Positions 26,656 to 35,748 of a stretch of 64,000 nt of DNA are shown here, one piece after another. The DNA is from JACCZX01 sp963807155. GTDB taxonomy: Bacteria; Pseudomonadota; Gammaproteobacteria; Burkholderiales; Burkholderiaceae_F. The stretch's first letter is position 1. Every line of letters begins with the position of its first letter. The DNA lies in assembly GCA_963807155.1 (NCBI GenBank), contig CAWEAZ010000031.1:62001-126000 (forward strand). Reading direction: 5' to 3'. A model generated the notes under the pieces. It was not told where the DNA came from, made no database searches, and saw only the letters and a program-made list of their open reading frames with translations. Position numbers and translations under genes: made by a program.

Positions 26656-27615
26656 TTGGTGTCTGCCCTCGCCCCTTCTGTTCAAACAACCGTGCTGGCT
26701 CCGCTGTCGGAGCTGGGCGTGGTCTGCGTCAGCGGCGCAGATGCGGTGTCATTTCTGCAATCCCAGTTGACGAATGACGTGTCTCGCCTGACGCCAGGCC
26801 AGGTGCAGTTGTCCGGCTATTGCACGCCGAAAGGCCGGTTGCTCGCGACGTTTCACCAGTGGCGCACGGATGAAGGCGTGTTCCTGCGCATGCCGCGTGA
26901 AATCATCGGCTCGGTCGTCAAGCGCCTATCGATGTTCGTGCTGCGCGCAAAGGCCAAGGTGACCGATGTCAGCGATGCATGGGCCGTGTATGCACTCCTC
27001 GGCGAAAGCACGGAGCTGCTGCAAGACGCGGGACTGTCATCGCCCGATGCACCGTGGACATCGACTACCGCGGGCTCCGTTCGTGTTGACCGCTTGCTGT
27101 CGACGCCCGATGGTGTTGCCCGCTACTTGCTAACGTTGCCGCGCGAGTCGCAATTGCCAATGCCCGAAGAGATCGCGCGCGTCTCGAGCGGGCATTGGTG
27201 GCTGAGCGAAATCGACGCGGCGGTGCCGACGATCTTTGCAGCGACTCAGGAGAAATTTGTTCCGCAGATGATCAATCTCGAAGTACTCGGCGGCGTGGAC
27301 TTCAAGAAGGGTTGCTATCCAGGCCAGGAGATCGTCGCTCGTAGCCAGTATCTCGGCAAGCTCAAGCGGCGCATGAATATCGCCCAAGTTGACGCTACCG
27401 ATGTGCACCCCGCAGCCGACGTCTATCACAGCAATGCTGCGCAGCCGATCGGCACTGTTGTGATGGCCGCCGCGTCGCCGGCGGGAGGCAGCTCACTCCT
27501 GTTCGAGGCGCCGATCGATCGACTCGAATCGGGCTCGCTTCATCTGCGAAGCATCGAAGGCCCACAACTCTCGGTGCGTCGGCTACCGTATGCGCTGTTC
27601 GATCCTACGGAGTAA
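26656..27615 (+). CDS. ygfZ: Folate-binding protein YgfZ (tRNA-modifying/Fe-S repair factor)
   Basis: 319 aa with the GcvT-like fold. The signature K218-G-C-Y-P-G-Q-E225 carries the functional cysteine (C220), and SFLQSQLTNDVSRL in the N-terminus matches the family. YgfZ supports assembly or repair of certain Fe-S enzymes, such as MiaB, with folate. The start is TTG 26656 with a GTG next to it; either gives the same core, since no ATG precedes the conserved region. It is divergent from mltG by about 90 bases. Confidence 0.92.
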   Translation: MVSALAPSVQTTVLAPLSELGVVCVSGADAVSFLQSQLTNDVSRLTPGQVQLSGYCTPKGRLLATFHQWRTDEGVFLRMPREIIGSVVKRLSMFVLRAKAKVTDVSDAWAVYALLGESTELLQDAGLSSPDAPWTSTTAGSVRVDRLLSTPDGVARYLLTLPRESQLPMPEEIARVSSGHWWLSEIDAAVPTIFAATQEKFVPQMINLEVLGGVDFKKGCYPGQEIVARSQYLGKLKRRMNIAQVDATDVHPAADVYHSNAAQPIGTVVMAAASPAGGSSLLFEAPIDRLESGSLHLRSIEGPQLSVRRLPYALFDPTE

Positions 27616-27627
27616 GCGAGACACTCA

Positions 27628-28470
27628 ATGTGCCTGATGGTATTGGCCTGGCGCTCGCATCCGGATTACCCGCTGATCCTGGCGGCCAATCGCGACGAGT
27701 TTTATCTGCGCCGTACGCGCCCGGCCGCATGGTGGGGCCACGCGGTGTCGGTGCTTGCAGGTCATGATGAAGAGGCAGGCGGAACCTGGCTCGGTATCAC
27801 GCGTCGCGGTCGCATTGCCGCGCTCACCAACGTGCGAGCTCCGAGCGAGCGCAATCCGCACGCGCCTTCGCGCGGAACGCTTGTACTGTCGGCCTTGCAG
27901 TCGCCGGACTCGCCTCGCGCCTGGCTTGAATCGAACGCCGCTCGAATGAGTGCGTACAACGGCTTCAACCTGTTGCTGGGAGACGTCGGTCCCGTCGCAA
28001 ACGGCGAAAGTTCGAACGAGCCGCGTCTTGACTATTTCACCAACCGCGACGGTGCGCCGGCTCGCTCGTTGGCGCCCGGCGTTTACGGCTTGTCCAATGC
28101 ATCGCTCGATACGCCGTGGCCAAAAGTCACGCGTGCAGTCACGCGTTTCGCGTGCTCTATCGCATCCCGGGTGGATCTCGAGATGTTGGTGCGCCTTCTC
28201 GAGAATCGGGAGCTCGCGCGCGATTCCGAGCTGCCATCGACCGGGGTTCCCTACGAATGGGAGCGCGCGCTTTCAGCGATTCAGATTCGCGCGAACGGCT
28301 ACGGCACGCGAGCCAGCACGGTGATAACCGTGCGCAATGATGGCCTCACGACATTCTTGGAACGCACGTACGACACGACCGATCCACAGCGGTTCTCCGA
28401 CCGCCACTACGAGTTCACAATCGATCGGGCGGCGAGCCCGGCACGTATCAAAGCTCCGGGGTCCGGCTGA
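27628..28470 (+). CDS. NRDE domain protein (TANGO2 family)
   Basis: 280 aa. It opens MCLMVLAWRSHPDYPLILAANRDEF: Cys2 is next to the initiator Met and N21-R22-D23-E24 is the namesake motif, both diagnostic. The function of bacterial members is not established; proposals include Ntn-hydrolase-like activity and, for eukaryotic TANGO2, heme or lipid handling. Twelve bases after ygfZ, so probably the same operon. It ends 6 bases short of the repaired end of the convergent GNAT gene. Confidence 0.9.
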   Translation: MCLMVLAWRSHPDYPLILAANRDEFYLRRTRPAAWWGHAVSVLAGHDEEAGGTWLGITRRGRIAALTNVRAPSERNPHAPSRGTLVLSALQSPDSPRAWLESNAARMSAYNGFNLLLGDVGPVANGESSNEPRLDYFTNRDGAPARSLAPGVYGLSNASLDTPWPKVTRAVTRFACSIASRVDLEMLVRLLENRELARDSELPSTGVPYEWERALSAIQIRANGYGTRASTVITVRNDGLTTFLERTYDTTDPQRFSDRHYEFTIDRAASPARIKAPGSG

Positions 28471-28476
28471 TCAGCG

Positions 28477-28903
28477 CTAAAGCGCACAGCGCATGTCGAT
28501 GTGCGGGATGCCCGCGTCGTCGTATTCGGCGCCATAGAGCCGAGTAGCCGTGCTTCCGATAAAACTCTGTGGCGTGCGTTTGCGCGCTTAGCACAGCGTG
28601 CGTATGGCCGCGCCGCCTTGCTTCGTCCATCAGGACTCTGAGCAATGCGCTGCCGACGCCGCTACCGCGCGCCGGCTTGGCAACGGCCATGCGCCCGATG
28701 TGTCCATCGGGCAGCAAGCGCCCCGTACCGACCGCTTCGCCATTCGCATCGAAAGCGACCGCGTGCACCGATAGAGGATCGAACGAGTCGAGCTCGATCT
28801 CGGCCGGCACTTGCTGCTCTTCGACGAACACCGCAAACCGCAGCGGCTCCGCCCAGCGGCGCATGCTTTGCCAGTCACCCAGTTCGATTCGCATCCGTTC
28901 CAT
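28477..28903 (-). pseudogene. GNAT family N-acetyltransferase (frame broken by +1 near the end)
   Basis: Small GNAT of the ElaA/YjcF type. Motif A is GRMAVAKPARGSGVGSALL with the acetyl-CoA pyrophosphate loop. The given frame turns to Arg/His-rich residues after YRKHGYSA; removing one base (C at complement of 28537) restores YGAEYDDAGIPHIDMRCAL and a TAG at 28477-28479, the family's usual end, and removes a clash with the convergent NRDE gene. The start is ATG 28903 or the better 28894 (MRIELGDWQ). Repaired length about 140 aa. It overlaps the thioesterase gene by up to 29 bases. Confidence 0.82.
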
Positions 28904-29339
28904 CTTCAGGTACGGTCGTCTCGAACGCTCGTATCCGCGCACGCATTTCGTATGAGATCTGTTGCGCGGTACGCGACGCCAGCTCGGTGTGCACGTAGAT
29001 CAGCTCGGCGGTGACCAGCACCGATTCGTACTGCCTACGCCGATAGATCTCGACGACGAAGCGCATGCTGCTGTTTCCAAGCCGCGCAATGCGGCCGCAT
29101 ATCTCGAGCTCGTCATCGTAATAGGCGGCGGAAAAATATTCGACCGTCGACTTGCGTACGAATAGATCATGCCCCTTAGCGACGAAGTCGTCCGGATAAT
29201 GCAGGCCCACCGCACGCCAGTACTCGGTGACGCAGACATCGCAATAAAGAAGGTAATGAGCATTGAAGACCACGCCTTGCTTGTCGACTTCTGCCCACCG
29301 CACGCGCAAGGGCATGCGGTGCCGAAAGTCCGCATACAT
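28875..29339 (-). CDS. Acyl-CoA thioesterase, 4HBT (YbgC/FadM) family
   Basis: 154 aa hotdog-fold protein. The catalytic helix region reads VRWAEVDKQGVVFNAHYLLYCD, with the Asp (VD) at the position of the 4-hydroxybenzoyl-CoA thioesterase nucleophile/base and Q-G-V-V-F-N-A-H-Y typical of YbgC-type enzymes. It hydrolyses acyl-CoA. Its ATG at 29339 directly abuts the stop of the M16 protease, and it ends the long minus-strand array carrying acyl-CoA synthetase and beta-oxidation-type genes. Confidence 0.9.
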   Translation of the reverse strand: MYADFRHRMPLRVRWAEVDKQGVVFNAHYLLYCDVCVTEYWRAVGLHYPDDFVAKGHDLFVRKSTVEYFSAAYYDDELEICGRIARLGNSSMRFVVEIYRRRQYESVLVTAELIYVHTELASRTAQQISYEMRARIRAFETTVPEDGTDANRTG

Positions 29340-32065
29340 CTACTTCGCGCCCTTTTTCGCGTCGCCGGCGATGACGAACGTCATGCGCGCCGGGTCGATG
29401 TACTTGCGGAAAGCTGCATTCACCTGATCGACCGTCACAGCCCGCATTCGATCCTCGAACTGTTTTGAGAATGCAAAGGTCCGCCCCAGGTCCATGTTGG
29501 CGGTCCACGCGCCGGCGAGCACGCTGTCCTGCGATCGATTGGTTGCGCGCTCCTGCAGCGTGCCCTTTTTCGCGTCTTCGACTTCCTTGGCCGTGAAACC
29601 ATCGCGGCGTGCGCGCTCGATTTCCTCTCGCAACGCCTGCTCGGCCTTCGCGACATTTTGCGGCGCCATGATTGCCGCCAGTGGTCCACGAAGCGACTCG
29701 ATAGCGAGAACCCAGCGTAAGACCGGTGCCGGCGCCGTAGCTGACGCCGTCGCGCTGCCGCAGCCGTTCGATGACACGGTTCGACAGTCCCGCACCGCCG
29801 CCGAAAATATCGTTCGCGATGACCAGCGCCGGCGCATCCGGATCATCGTCACGCATTGGAAAGTCGATGCGGCCGCGGATGAAGGCGTTTTCCTTTTCCG
29901 GCGTGTCGATCGCCAGCCGCGCTGGCTTAACCTCGCGATACTCGCGATCCAGACGGGCATACGGCGCCTTCGATCGGTAGTCGGTGAACAGCTCGTTGAC
30001 CAGGGCTTCGATCTGCTTGGCATCGAAGTCGCCGACGACTGCGATTTCGCCGCGCGCCGTTCCATAGAAGTCAGTGTGAAACTTGCGCGCCGCGTCGAGC
30101 GGCGTCTTGCTAACCGCGTCGATCCGGGCGCGCAACGGAATGTAGTGGCGCGGGTCGCCCGGCGGGTACGTATTGAAATGGGTCGTGAGCGCGTCGCGCG
30201 AGATCGCGTCCGGGTTATCAAGCTGAGCCTGCAGCGATGTCGCCACCTGGCGCTGCAGTTGTTCGTATTCGTTGGCCGGAAAATTCGCAGCGCGCATCAC
30301 GTGCGCCAGCAATCGAAGCGCATCGGGCAGGTTCTCGCGCGTTGTTTGAAACCCGGTCAGGCCGCCTGTCATCTGCAGACGCGTCATTTCGTCGGCGATC
30401 TGCTGCCGCGTCATCTTGTCGGTTCCACGGGCAAGCATCGCCGCCGCCATATCCGCTTCGATCATGCGGCCTGTCAGCGACTCCGCACTGCCCCACTGAA
30501 ACTGTGTTTGCACGTTGACGGTGCTGCCACGGTTTTGTTTGGGTAATAGCGCTACGTTCAAATCGCCGAACGACAGGACGCGCGTGCGCTTGTCGATGTT
30601 TTCCTGCGACGGGACGAATGCCTCGGACACCGCGCCTTTTTCGGACGGCTTGTAGTCTGCGAGCAGCTGCGCCGACGTCGGAGCAGCGGGAATCTCGGCG
30701 CGCAACGGCGCGTCTTCCGGAATGAACGAGCCGACCACGCGGTTGTCGCGCACGAAATACTTGCGTGCTGCGGTATCCACTTCGCTTGCGGTCAGCTTTG
30801 CCAGCTGGTCGCGCTGCAGGAAGAACAGGCGCCAATCCCCGAGCGAGATGAATTCCGACAGTCCAACGCCGAAAGCCTGCGGATCCGCCAGTGCACGGTC
30901 GAACGCTGTGCGCTGTTTCTGCACCTGACGCTTCAGCTCGGCTTCGGCGGCAGGCGTTTTCGACCAGCTGCCTTCGATGACATCGATCATCGTCTGGCGG
31001 ACCGGATCAAGCGGTTCTCCTTTTTTCACGACCGCACCGAAAAGAACGAAACCCGGTTCGCGCGCGTCGATGCTGAAACTGAATACCTGCGCCGCCTTGC
31101 CTGTTGCTACCAACGCCTGGTGCAATCGGCCGTTCGGCGTATCGCCGAGGACCTCGGCTGCAATACCAATGGGTAATGATTGTGGATTCAACGCCGACGG
31201 CACTCGGTAGCCGACCATCACGAACTGCACCTCGCCGGGACGTCGCACAGTGAAAGTGCGCTCACCATCGTGCGTCGGTTCGACCGTCCAAAACACCGGC
31301 AGCGCGCGCTTCGGCTTCGGAATCTTTCCGAAGGCCTGCGCGATCCATCCCAGCGTCTTGGCCTCGTCGAACTTGCCGGCGACGATTAGCACTGCGTTAT
31401 CCGGCTGGTAATACATCCGGTAAAACGCCTGCAAATTCTCGATGCGGACGTTTTCGATATCCGAGCGCGCGCCAATCGTCGAGTTGCCGTAGTTATGCCA
31501 GTCATACAGCATCGACTGCATGCGCGTCAGCATCACGCGCGTCGGGTCGTTCTCGCCACTCTCGTATTCGTTACGAACGACCGTCATCTCGGAATCGAGA
31601 TCTTTTTTCGCGATGAACGAATTGACCATCGCGTCAGCCGACCAGTCGATCGCCCACTTCAGATTGTCATCAGTCGCCTGAAACGTCGAGTAGTAGTTGG
31701 TGCGATCGAGCCACGTCGAGCCGTTGTTCTGAAACCCCCGGCGCGTGAACTCGGTGTCTGGTTTCAGAAAATTCTTCGAGCCCTTTGAAGATCAAGTGCT
31801 CGAGCAAATGCGCCATGCCGGTTTCGCCGTAGTTCTCATGGCGCGAACCCACCAGGTACGTAATGTTGACCGTCGCGGTTGGTTTCGATGGATCGGCAAA
31901 CAAAACGACGCGCAAGCCGTTAGCGAGTCGGTACTCGGTGATGCCTTCGACCGTCGGGCCGCGCGTAACGCCGTTGGGCAATCGGACCGTTGCCTGCGCC
32001 AGAGCAAGGTTGCAAACGGCAGCGAACAGCAGTGCTGCGCTCGAGCGCCAAATTGCGTGTTTCAT
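29340..32065 (-). pseudogene. M16 family zinc metalloprotease, periplasmic (two +1 frame breaks)
   Basis: Full-length M16 (pitrilysin/PqqL-type) protease with two M16 domains. It starts at ATG 32065 with a signal peptide (MKHAIWRSSAALLFAAVCNL). The zinc motif is H86-L-L-E89-H90, in the HxxEH order of the family, in the N-terminal half; the C-terminal half is the inactive partner, with PQNVAKAEQALREEIERA. Frame break 1 at 31781-31783 (GGG for GG after HLIFKG): removing one G gives SKNFLKPDTEFTR. Frame break 2 at 29678-29679: removing one G changes WTTGGNHG to WTTAAIMAPQNV. Repaired length 907 aa. Role: degradation of small peptides in the periplasm, inferred from family. Confidence 0.85.
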
Positions 32066-32136
32066 GCGTGAGACTCTCGTTGATGGATTACAAATTCTGA
32101 CACGCACGCTGTTTTGGCGAGGGACGCGATCCAAAA

Positions 32137-33025
32137 TCAGCCTAGCAGGTAGTCGGCGATCAACTTGGCGATCGTCTGCGGCTCCTCGTGTGCCACCCAG
32201 TGCGTGCCTCGCTCGATTCGTTCAACCGTCAGGTCGTCGACCAATTCATCCAGACCGTCAAGCAAGGACACGGGCAGCGCGGTGTCCGCCTCTGCCCAGA
32301 GCACGAGCGTCGGCACGCGCACGCGGAACCGCGTCGGATCGAGTTGCAGCTTCGATGGTCCGGGATCGTCGTCGGTGGGCGGATAAAGCGGCGAGGCGCG
32401 GTAATAGTTGACGCCACCGGTCAGACCTCTTCGCCAAACCTCTTTGTAGCGCTGCGCACGCTCGGGCGTGTACCACGGCGCGTCCTCACGCTTCATCGAC
32501 AGAAAAAACCCTTCCAGCACCGCGTAGTCCTTCTTCGCGAGCGCGCCTTCCGAACCGGGCGCACGCAACCAGTTCATGTACGCGCTTGACTTCTCGCTGT
32601 TGTGAACTGTGCACGAGCTCTCGTGCGAACGGAATCGGATGCGGCGAATTCAGCACGATCAAGCGCTCAACGCGATCGGGATGCGCCACCGCCCACTGCC
32701 ACGCGGCGGCGCCTCCCCAGTCGTGTCCGACGACGATCGCGCTTTGATAACCGAGGTGCTGCACGAATCGCTCGAGATCGTCGACGATCTCGCGCATCCG
32801 GTAGGCCGCGACATCGCTCGGTTGGCTGGAAAGGTTGAACCCGCGCAGATCGGGTGCAACGGCGTAATGGCTCGCGCCGAAGTGCGGTATGACGTCTTCC
32901 CACGCGGCCCAGTATTCGGGAAAGCCATGCAGGAACAGCATCAGCGCAGCCCCGGGCTGGCCGCTACTCGCGTAGTGCAATCGGATTCCATTTGCCAGAT
33001 CGGCAAACTGTCCGTCTCGAATCAC
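32137..33025 (-). pseudogene. Alpha/beta hydrolase, epoxide hydrolase/dehalogenase-like (frame broken by +1)
   Basis: Two fragments of one alpha/beta hydrolase. The N-terminal half has the oxyanion segment LFLHGFPEYWAAWE and nucleophile Asp in GHDWGGAAAW, the pattern of epoxide hydrolases and haloalkane/haloacid dehalogenases. The C-terminal half has the acid in VLWAEADTALP and catalytic His in GTHWVAHEEP. The frame slips at 32605-32606; dropping one T in the coding strand joins ELVHS to HNSEKSSAYMNWLRAPG. Repaired length 295 aa. It follows an SDR gene by 21 bases in the same direction. Confidence 0.85.
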
Positions 33026-33046
33026 CGCGCGGATGATCCGCGTCCT

Positions 33047-33934
33047 TCAGCCTAGCCGCGGCTTGGCATCGGGCCGCGTCGCGTACGGGTCGGCCGGCGG
33101 CTTCCCGTTCAATACCGAATCAAACCGTGCCTGCACCGACGGCAAGATCTGCGGGTGCGTGAAAACATAGAAGCGATTCGCATGGATCGCATCGAACGTC
33201 AATTGCGCGACTTCTTTGGCAGTCATCCTTCCACTCGACACGGCTTTCGCGGTGGCGTTATGAGCCTTTTTCTGCGAAGCCGTCGGTGCTGGGTTGCTGT
33301 TGGCTAGGTCGGCTGGGCGATTCCGGTGCGAATCGGCGATTCCGGTCGGCACAAACGCAGGAGACAAGACACTCACTCCTATCGTCGACCCCGCCATCTG
33401 CAGATCGTGATACAGCGTCTCCGACAGAGCGACCACCGCGTGTTTCGATACGTTGTAGACGCCCATTAACGGTGGCGCCAGCCATCCTGCCATCGACGCC
33501 GTATTGACAACGTGCCCCCAGTCACCGCGCGCGTTCGCTTCAAGCATGCGCGGAACGAAATGCTGCACTCCGTGCACGACACCCATCAGGTTCACGCCGA
33601 TGACCCATTGCCAATCCTGGTCGGTGCTTTCCCACAGATAACCGCCGCCGCCTACGCCGGCGTTGTTCATCAGCAGATGCACGCCGCCGAAATGTTCGAA
33701 CACACGATCCGCCCATTGCTTGACCTGCGACGAGTCAGCGACGTCGACGAGGTCGCTGCTCACGTCTGCGCTCGCATCCTTCAGCTCGGCGACGGTCGCA
33801 GCCAGAGCGTCGGGCTGCACGTCCGACAATGCGAGCCGCATGCCGAGCTGCGCACCCATCCGTGCGAATTCGCGCCCGAAGCCACTGCCTGCGCCCGTGA
33901 TCGCAGCGACCTTGCCACGCAATTGCTGCGTCAT
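33047..33934 (-). CDS. SDR family NAD(P)-dependent oxidoreductase
   Basis: 295 aa. Cofactor motif AAITGAGSGFGREFAR (TGxxxGxG), the NNAGVGGGG segment, and the catalytic Ser-Tyr-Lys set with Tyr/Lys in YNVSKHAVVALSE and Ser in NTASMAG. Classical short-chain dehydrogenase; the C-terminal extension (about 60 residues, RFDSVLNGKPPADPYATRPDAKPRLG) is longer than in FabG-like enzymes and resembles acyl/polyketide side-chain alcohol dehydrogenases. Its start overlaps the MDR reductase stop by ATGA. Confidence 0.9.
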   Translation of the reverse strand: MTQQLRGKVAAITGAGSGFGREFARMGAQLGMRLALSDVQPDALAATVAELKDASADVSSDLVDVADSSQVKQWADRVFEHFGGVHLLMNNAGVGGGGYLWESTDQDWQWVIGVNLMGVVHGVQHFVPRMLEANARGDWGHVVNTASMAGWLAPPLMGVYNVSKHAVVALSETLYHDLQMAGSTIGVSVLSPAFVPTGIADSHRNRPADLANSNPAPTASQKKAHNATAKAVSSGRMTAKEVAQLTFDAIHANRFYVFTHPQILPSVQARFDSVLNGKPPADPYATRPDAKPRLG

Positions 33935-34941
33935 CAGGTCAGCTTGACGAGCTGCTTGCCGAAATTGGCGCCTTTGAGCATGCCGAGGAACGCCTGCGGC
34001 GCATTCTCGATGCCGCGTGCCACGGTCTCGCGATACTTGATGCGTCCGGCGGCGACGTGTTCGCCGAGCTCCTTCAGCGCCGCTGGCCAGACGTCCATGT
34101 GTTCGGTGACGATGAAGCCTTGCATCGTCAGCCGGCTGATCAAAAACCAGGTTGGATTTTCGATCGGGATCGGTTGTCCGTCATAACCGGCGATCAGGCC
34201 GCACAACGCAATGCGTCCGTAGGTATTCATGCGCGGCAACACCGCGTTCATCACTGCGCCGCCGACGTTCTCGAAGTAGCCATCGACACCGTTCGGTGCG
34301 ACTTCCTTCAGGCGTTTGCTAAGACCCTCAGCCGTGCTCTCGGATTTGTAATCGATGCACGCATCGAAACCGAGCTCTTCGGTGACGTAACGGCACTTCT
34401 CATCTCCGCCTGCGAACCCGATCGCACGCAGCCCGCGGATCCGGGCAAGCTGACCAACGACGCTGCCGACCGCGCCACTCGCGGCCGAGACGACGATCGT
34501 CTGACCGTCGCGCGGATCGATAACTCGATTCAATCCGTACCACGCCGTGACACCGGGCATGCCGACCACCCCAAGGTACGCCGACAATGGAATGTGGCGA
34601 GTGTCCACTTTGAAGACTCCGGTCCCGTCGGATACGGCATATTCCTGCCACCCGAGGTACCCGACGACCTTGCTGCCGACCGCAAATCCCGGGTTACGGG
34701 ATTCGATCACTTCACCGGCAGTACCTCCCAGCATCACTTCGTCGAGCGGCTGCGGCTGCGAGTAGGACCGGCTTTCATTCATGCGGCCGCGCATGTACGG
34801 GTCGAGTGACAACCAGTGATTGCGAACGACGAATTGCCCCGGCTGCAATGTCGGCACCGGTACTTCCTCGAGACGGAAATTTGACGTTGTCGCGACGGCC
34901 TTGGGCCGGCTGGCGAGAACGACTCTGCGATTAGTGGCCAT
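33934..34941 (-). CDS. MDR-superfamily NADP-dependent oxidoreductase (CurA/PTGR-like)
   Basis: 335 aa zinc-free medium-chain reductase. The segment LDPYMRGRMNESRSY near the N-terminus and the Rossmann motif VSAASGAVGSVVGQLA place it with leukotriene B4 dehydrogenase/curcumin reductase-type alkenal or enone reductases that use NADPH. Lack of the structural zinc cysteines supports this. Given its position next to beta-oxidation-type genes it may reduce a 2-enoyl or 2-alkenal intermediate; this is inference. Overlaps the downstream SDR start by 4 bases. Confidence 0.92.
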   Translation of the reverse strand: MATNRRVVLASRPKAVATTSNFRLEEVPVPTLQPGQFVVRNHWLSLDPYMRGRMNESRSYSQPQPLDEVMLGGTAGEVIESRNPGFAVGSKVVGYLGWQEYAVSDGTGVFKVDTRHIPLSAYLGVVGMPGVTAWYGLNRVIDPRDGQTIVVSAASGAVGSVVGQLARIRGLRAIGFAGGDEKCRYVTEELGFDACIDYKSESTAEGLSKRLKEVAPNGVDGYFENVGGAVMNAVLPRMNTYGRIALCGLIAGYDGQPIPIENPTWFLISRLTMQGFIVTEHMDVWPAALKELGEHVAAGRIKYRETVARGIENAPQAFLGMLKGANFGKQLVKLT

Positions 34942-34949
34942 CGTTGTAT

Positions 34950-35729
34950 CTAGTACGAGGTTGCGCCGCCATCGACGGCGAGGATTTGTCCGGAGATGTG
35001 CTTGCCTGCGTCGGAGGCAAACAGCAGCGCTGCTCCCTTCAGGTCTTCATCGTCGCCAAGGCGATTCAGCGGTGCCAAGCGGGCCAGCGCGTCTTCTCCG
35101 AGCTGCTTAATGACACCCTTCGTCATCTTCGAAGGAAAAAACCCAGGTGCGAGTGCGTTGACCGTAATGTTGTACTTGCCCCATTCGGCCGCCAGCGTAC
35201 GCGTGAAATTCACCAGCGCTCCCTTGCTGGTGTTGTAGGCAATCGTGCTCATCGTCCCCGGGGCATTTCCGGACAAGCCCGCGATCGAAGCGACATTGAT
35301 GACGCGACCCCTGCGTCGAGGAATCATCGACGCGCGCCCGACCGCCTGCGTCAATAGAAAGATACCGCGCACATTGAGGTTCATCACCTTATCCCACGCG
35401 TCGAGCGGATGATCCTCGGCCGGTGCGCCCCAGGTTGCGCCGGCATTGTTGACCAGAATGTCGATTTCGCCGAGGTGCGCGCGTGCGGTGGCTGCGAGCC
35501 GCGCGATGTCATCCGGGTTCGATGAGTCGGCTGCAATCGCGTGCGCGTCTACGCCTTTCGCTTTGAGATTTCCGCTCGCCGTCTGCAATTCGTCGGTCTT
35601 GCGCGCGGACAGCACGAGTCGCGCACCCATCTCGCCGAGCGCTTCGGCGATCTGCAATCCAAGTCCGCGCGAGCCGCCGGTAATCAACGCGGTCTTGCCG
35701 GTCAAATCGAATAGCTTTTCTACCGACAT
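34950..35729 (-). CDS. SDR family oxidoreductase (FabG-like)
   Basis: 259 aa from ATG 35729 (MSVEKLFDLTGKTALITGG). The longer open frame adds 44 residues that lie within the fadJ-type gene region and lack similarity. Motifs: TGGSRGLGLQIAEA, NNAGATWG, and catalytic YNTSKGALVNFTR with Ser in NVASIAGLSG. Carbonyl reductase acting on 3-oxoacyl or related substrates; substrate not known. It follows the FadJ-type gene (ends 35749) by about 20 bases in the same direction. Confidence 0.9.
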   Translation of the reverse strand: MSVEKLFDLTGKTALITGGSRGLGLQIAEALGEMGARLVLSARKTDELQTASGNLKAKGVDAHAIAADSSNPDDIARLAATARAHLGEIDILVNNAGATWGAPAEDHPLDAWDKVMNLNVRGIFLLTQAVGRASMIPRRRGRVINVASIAGLSGNAPGTMSTIAYNTSKGALVNFTRTLAAEWGKYNITVNALAPGFFPSKMTKGVIKQLGEDALARLAPLNRLGDDEDLKGAALLFASDAGKHISGQILAVDGGATSY

Positions 35730-35748
35730 TGGAGGTTGCGGTGGAAAC

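Noticed and set aside
29494..30546. 350-codon open frame opposite the M16 protease
   Set aside because: Arg-rich, no ribosome-binding site or motif; antisense shadow of the protease C-terminal half.
34057..34809. 250-codon frame opposite the MDR reductase
   Set aside because: No motif or start signal, fully inside a well supported gene.
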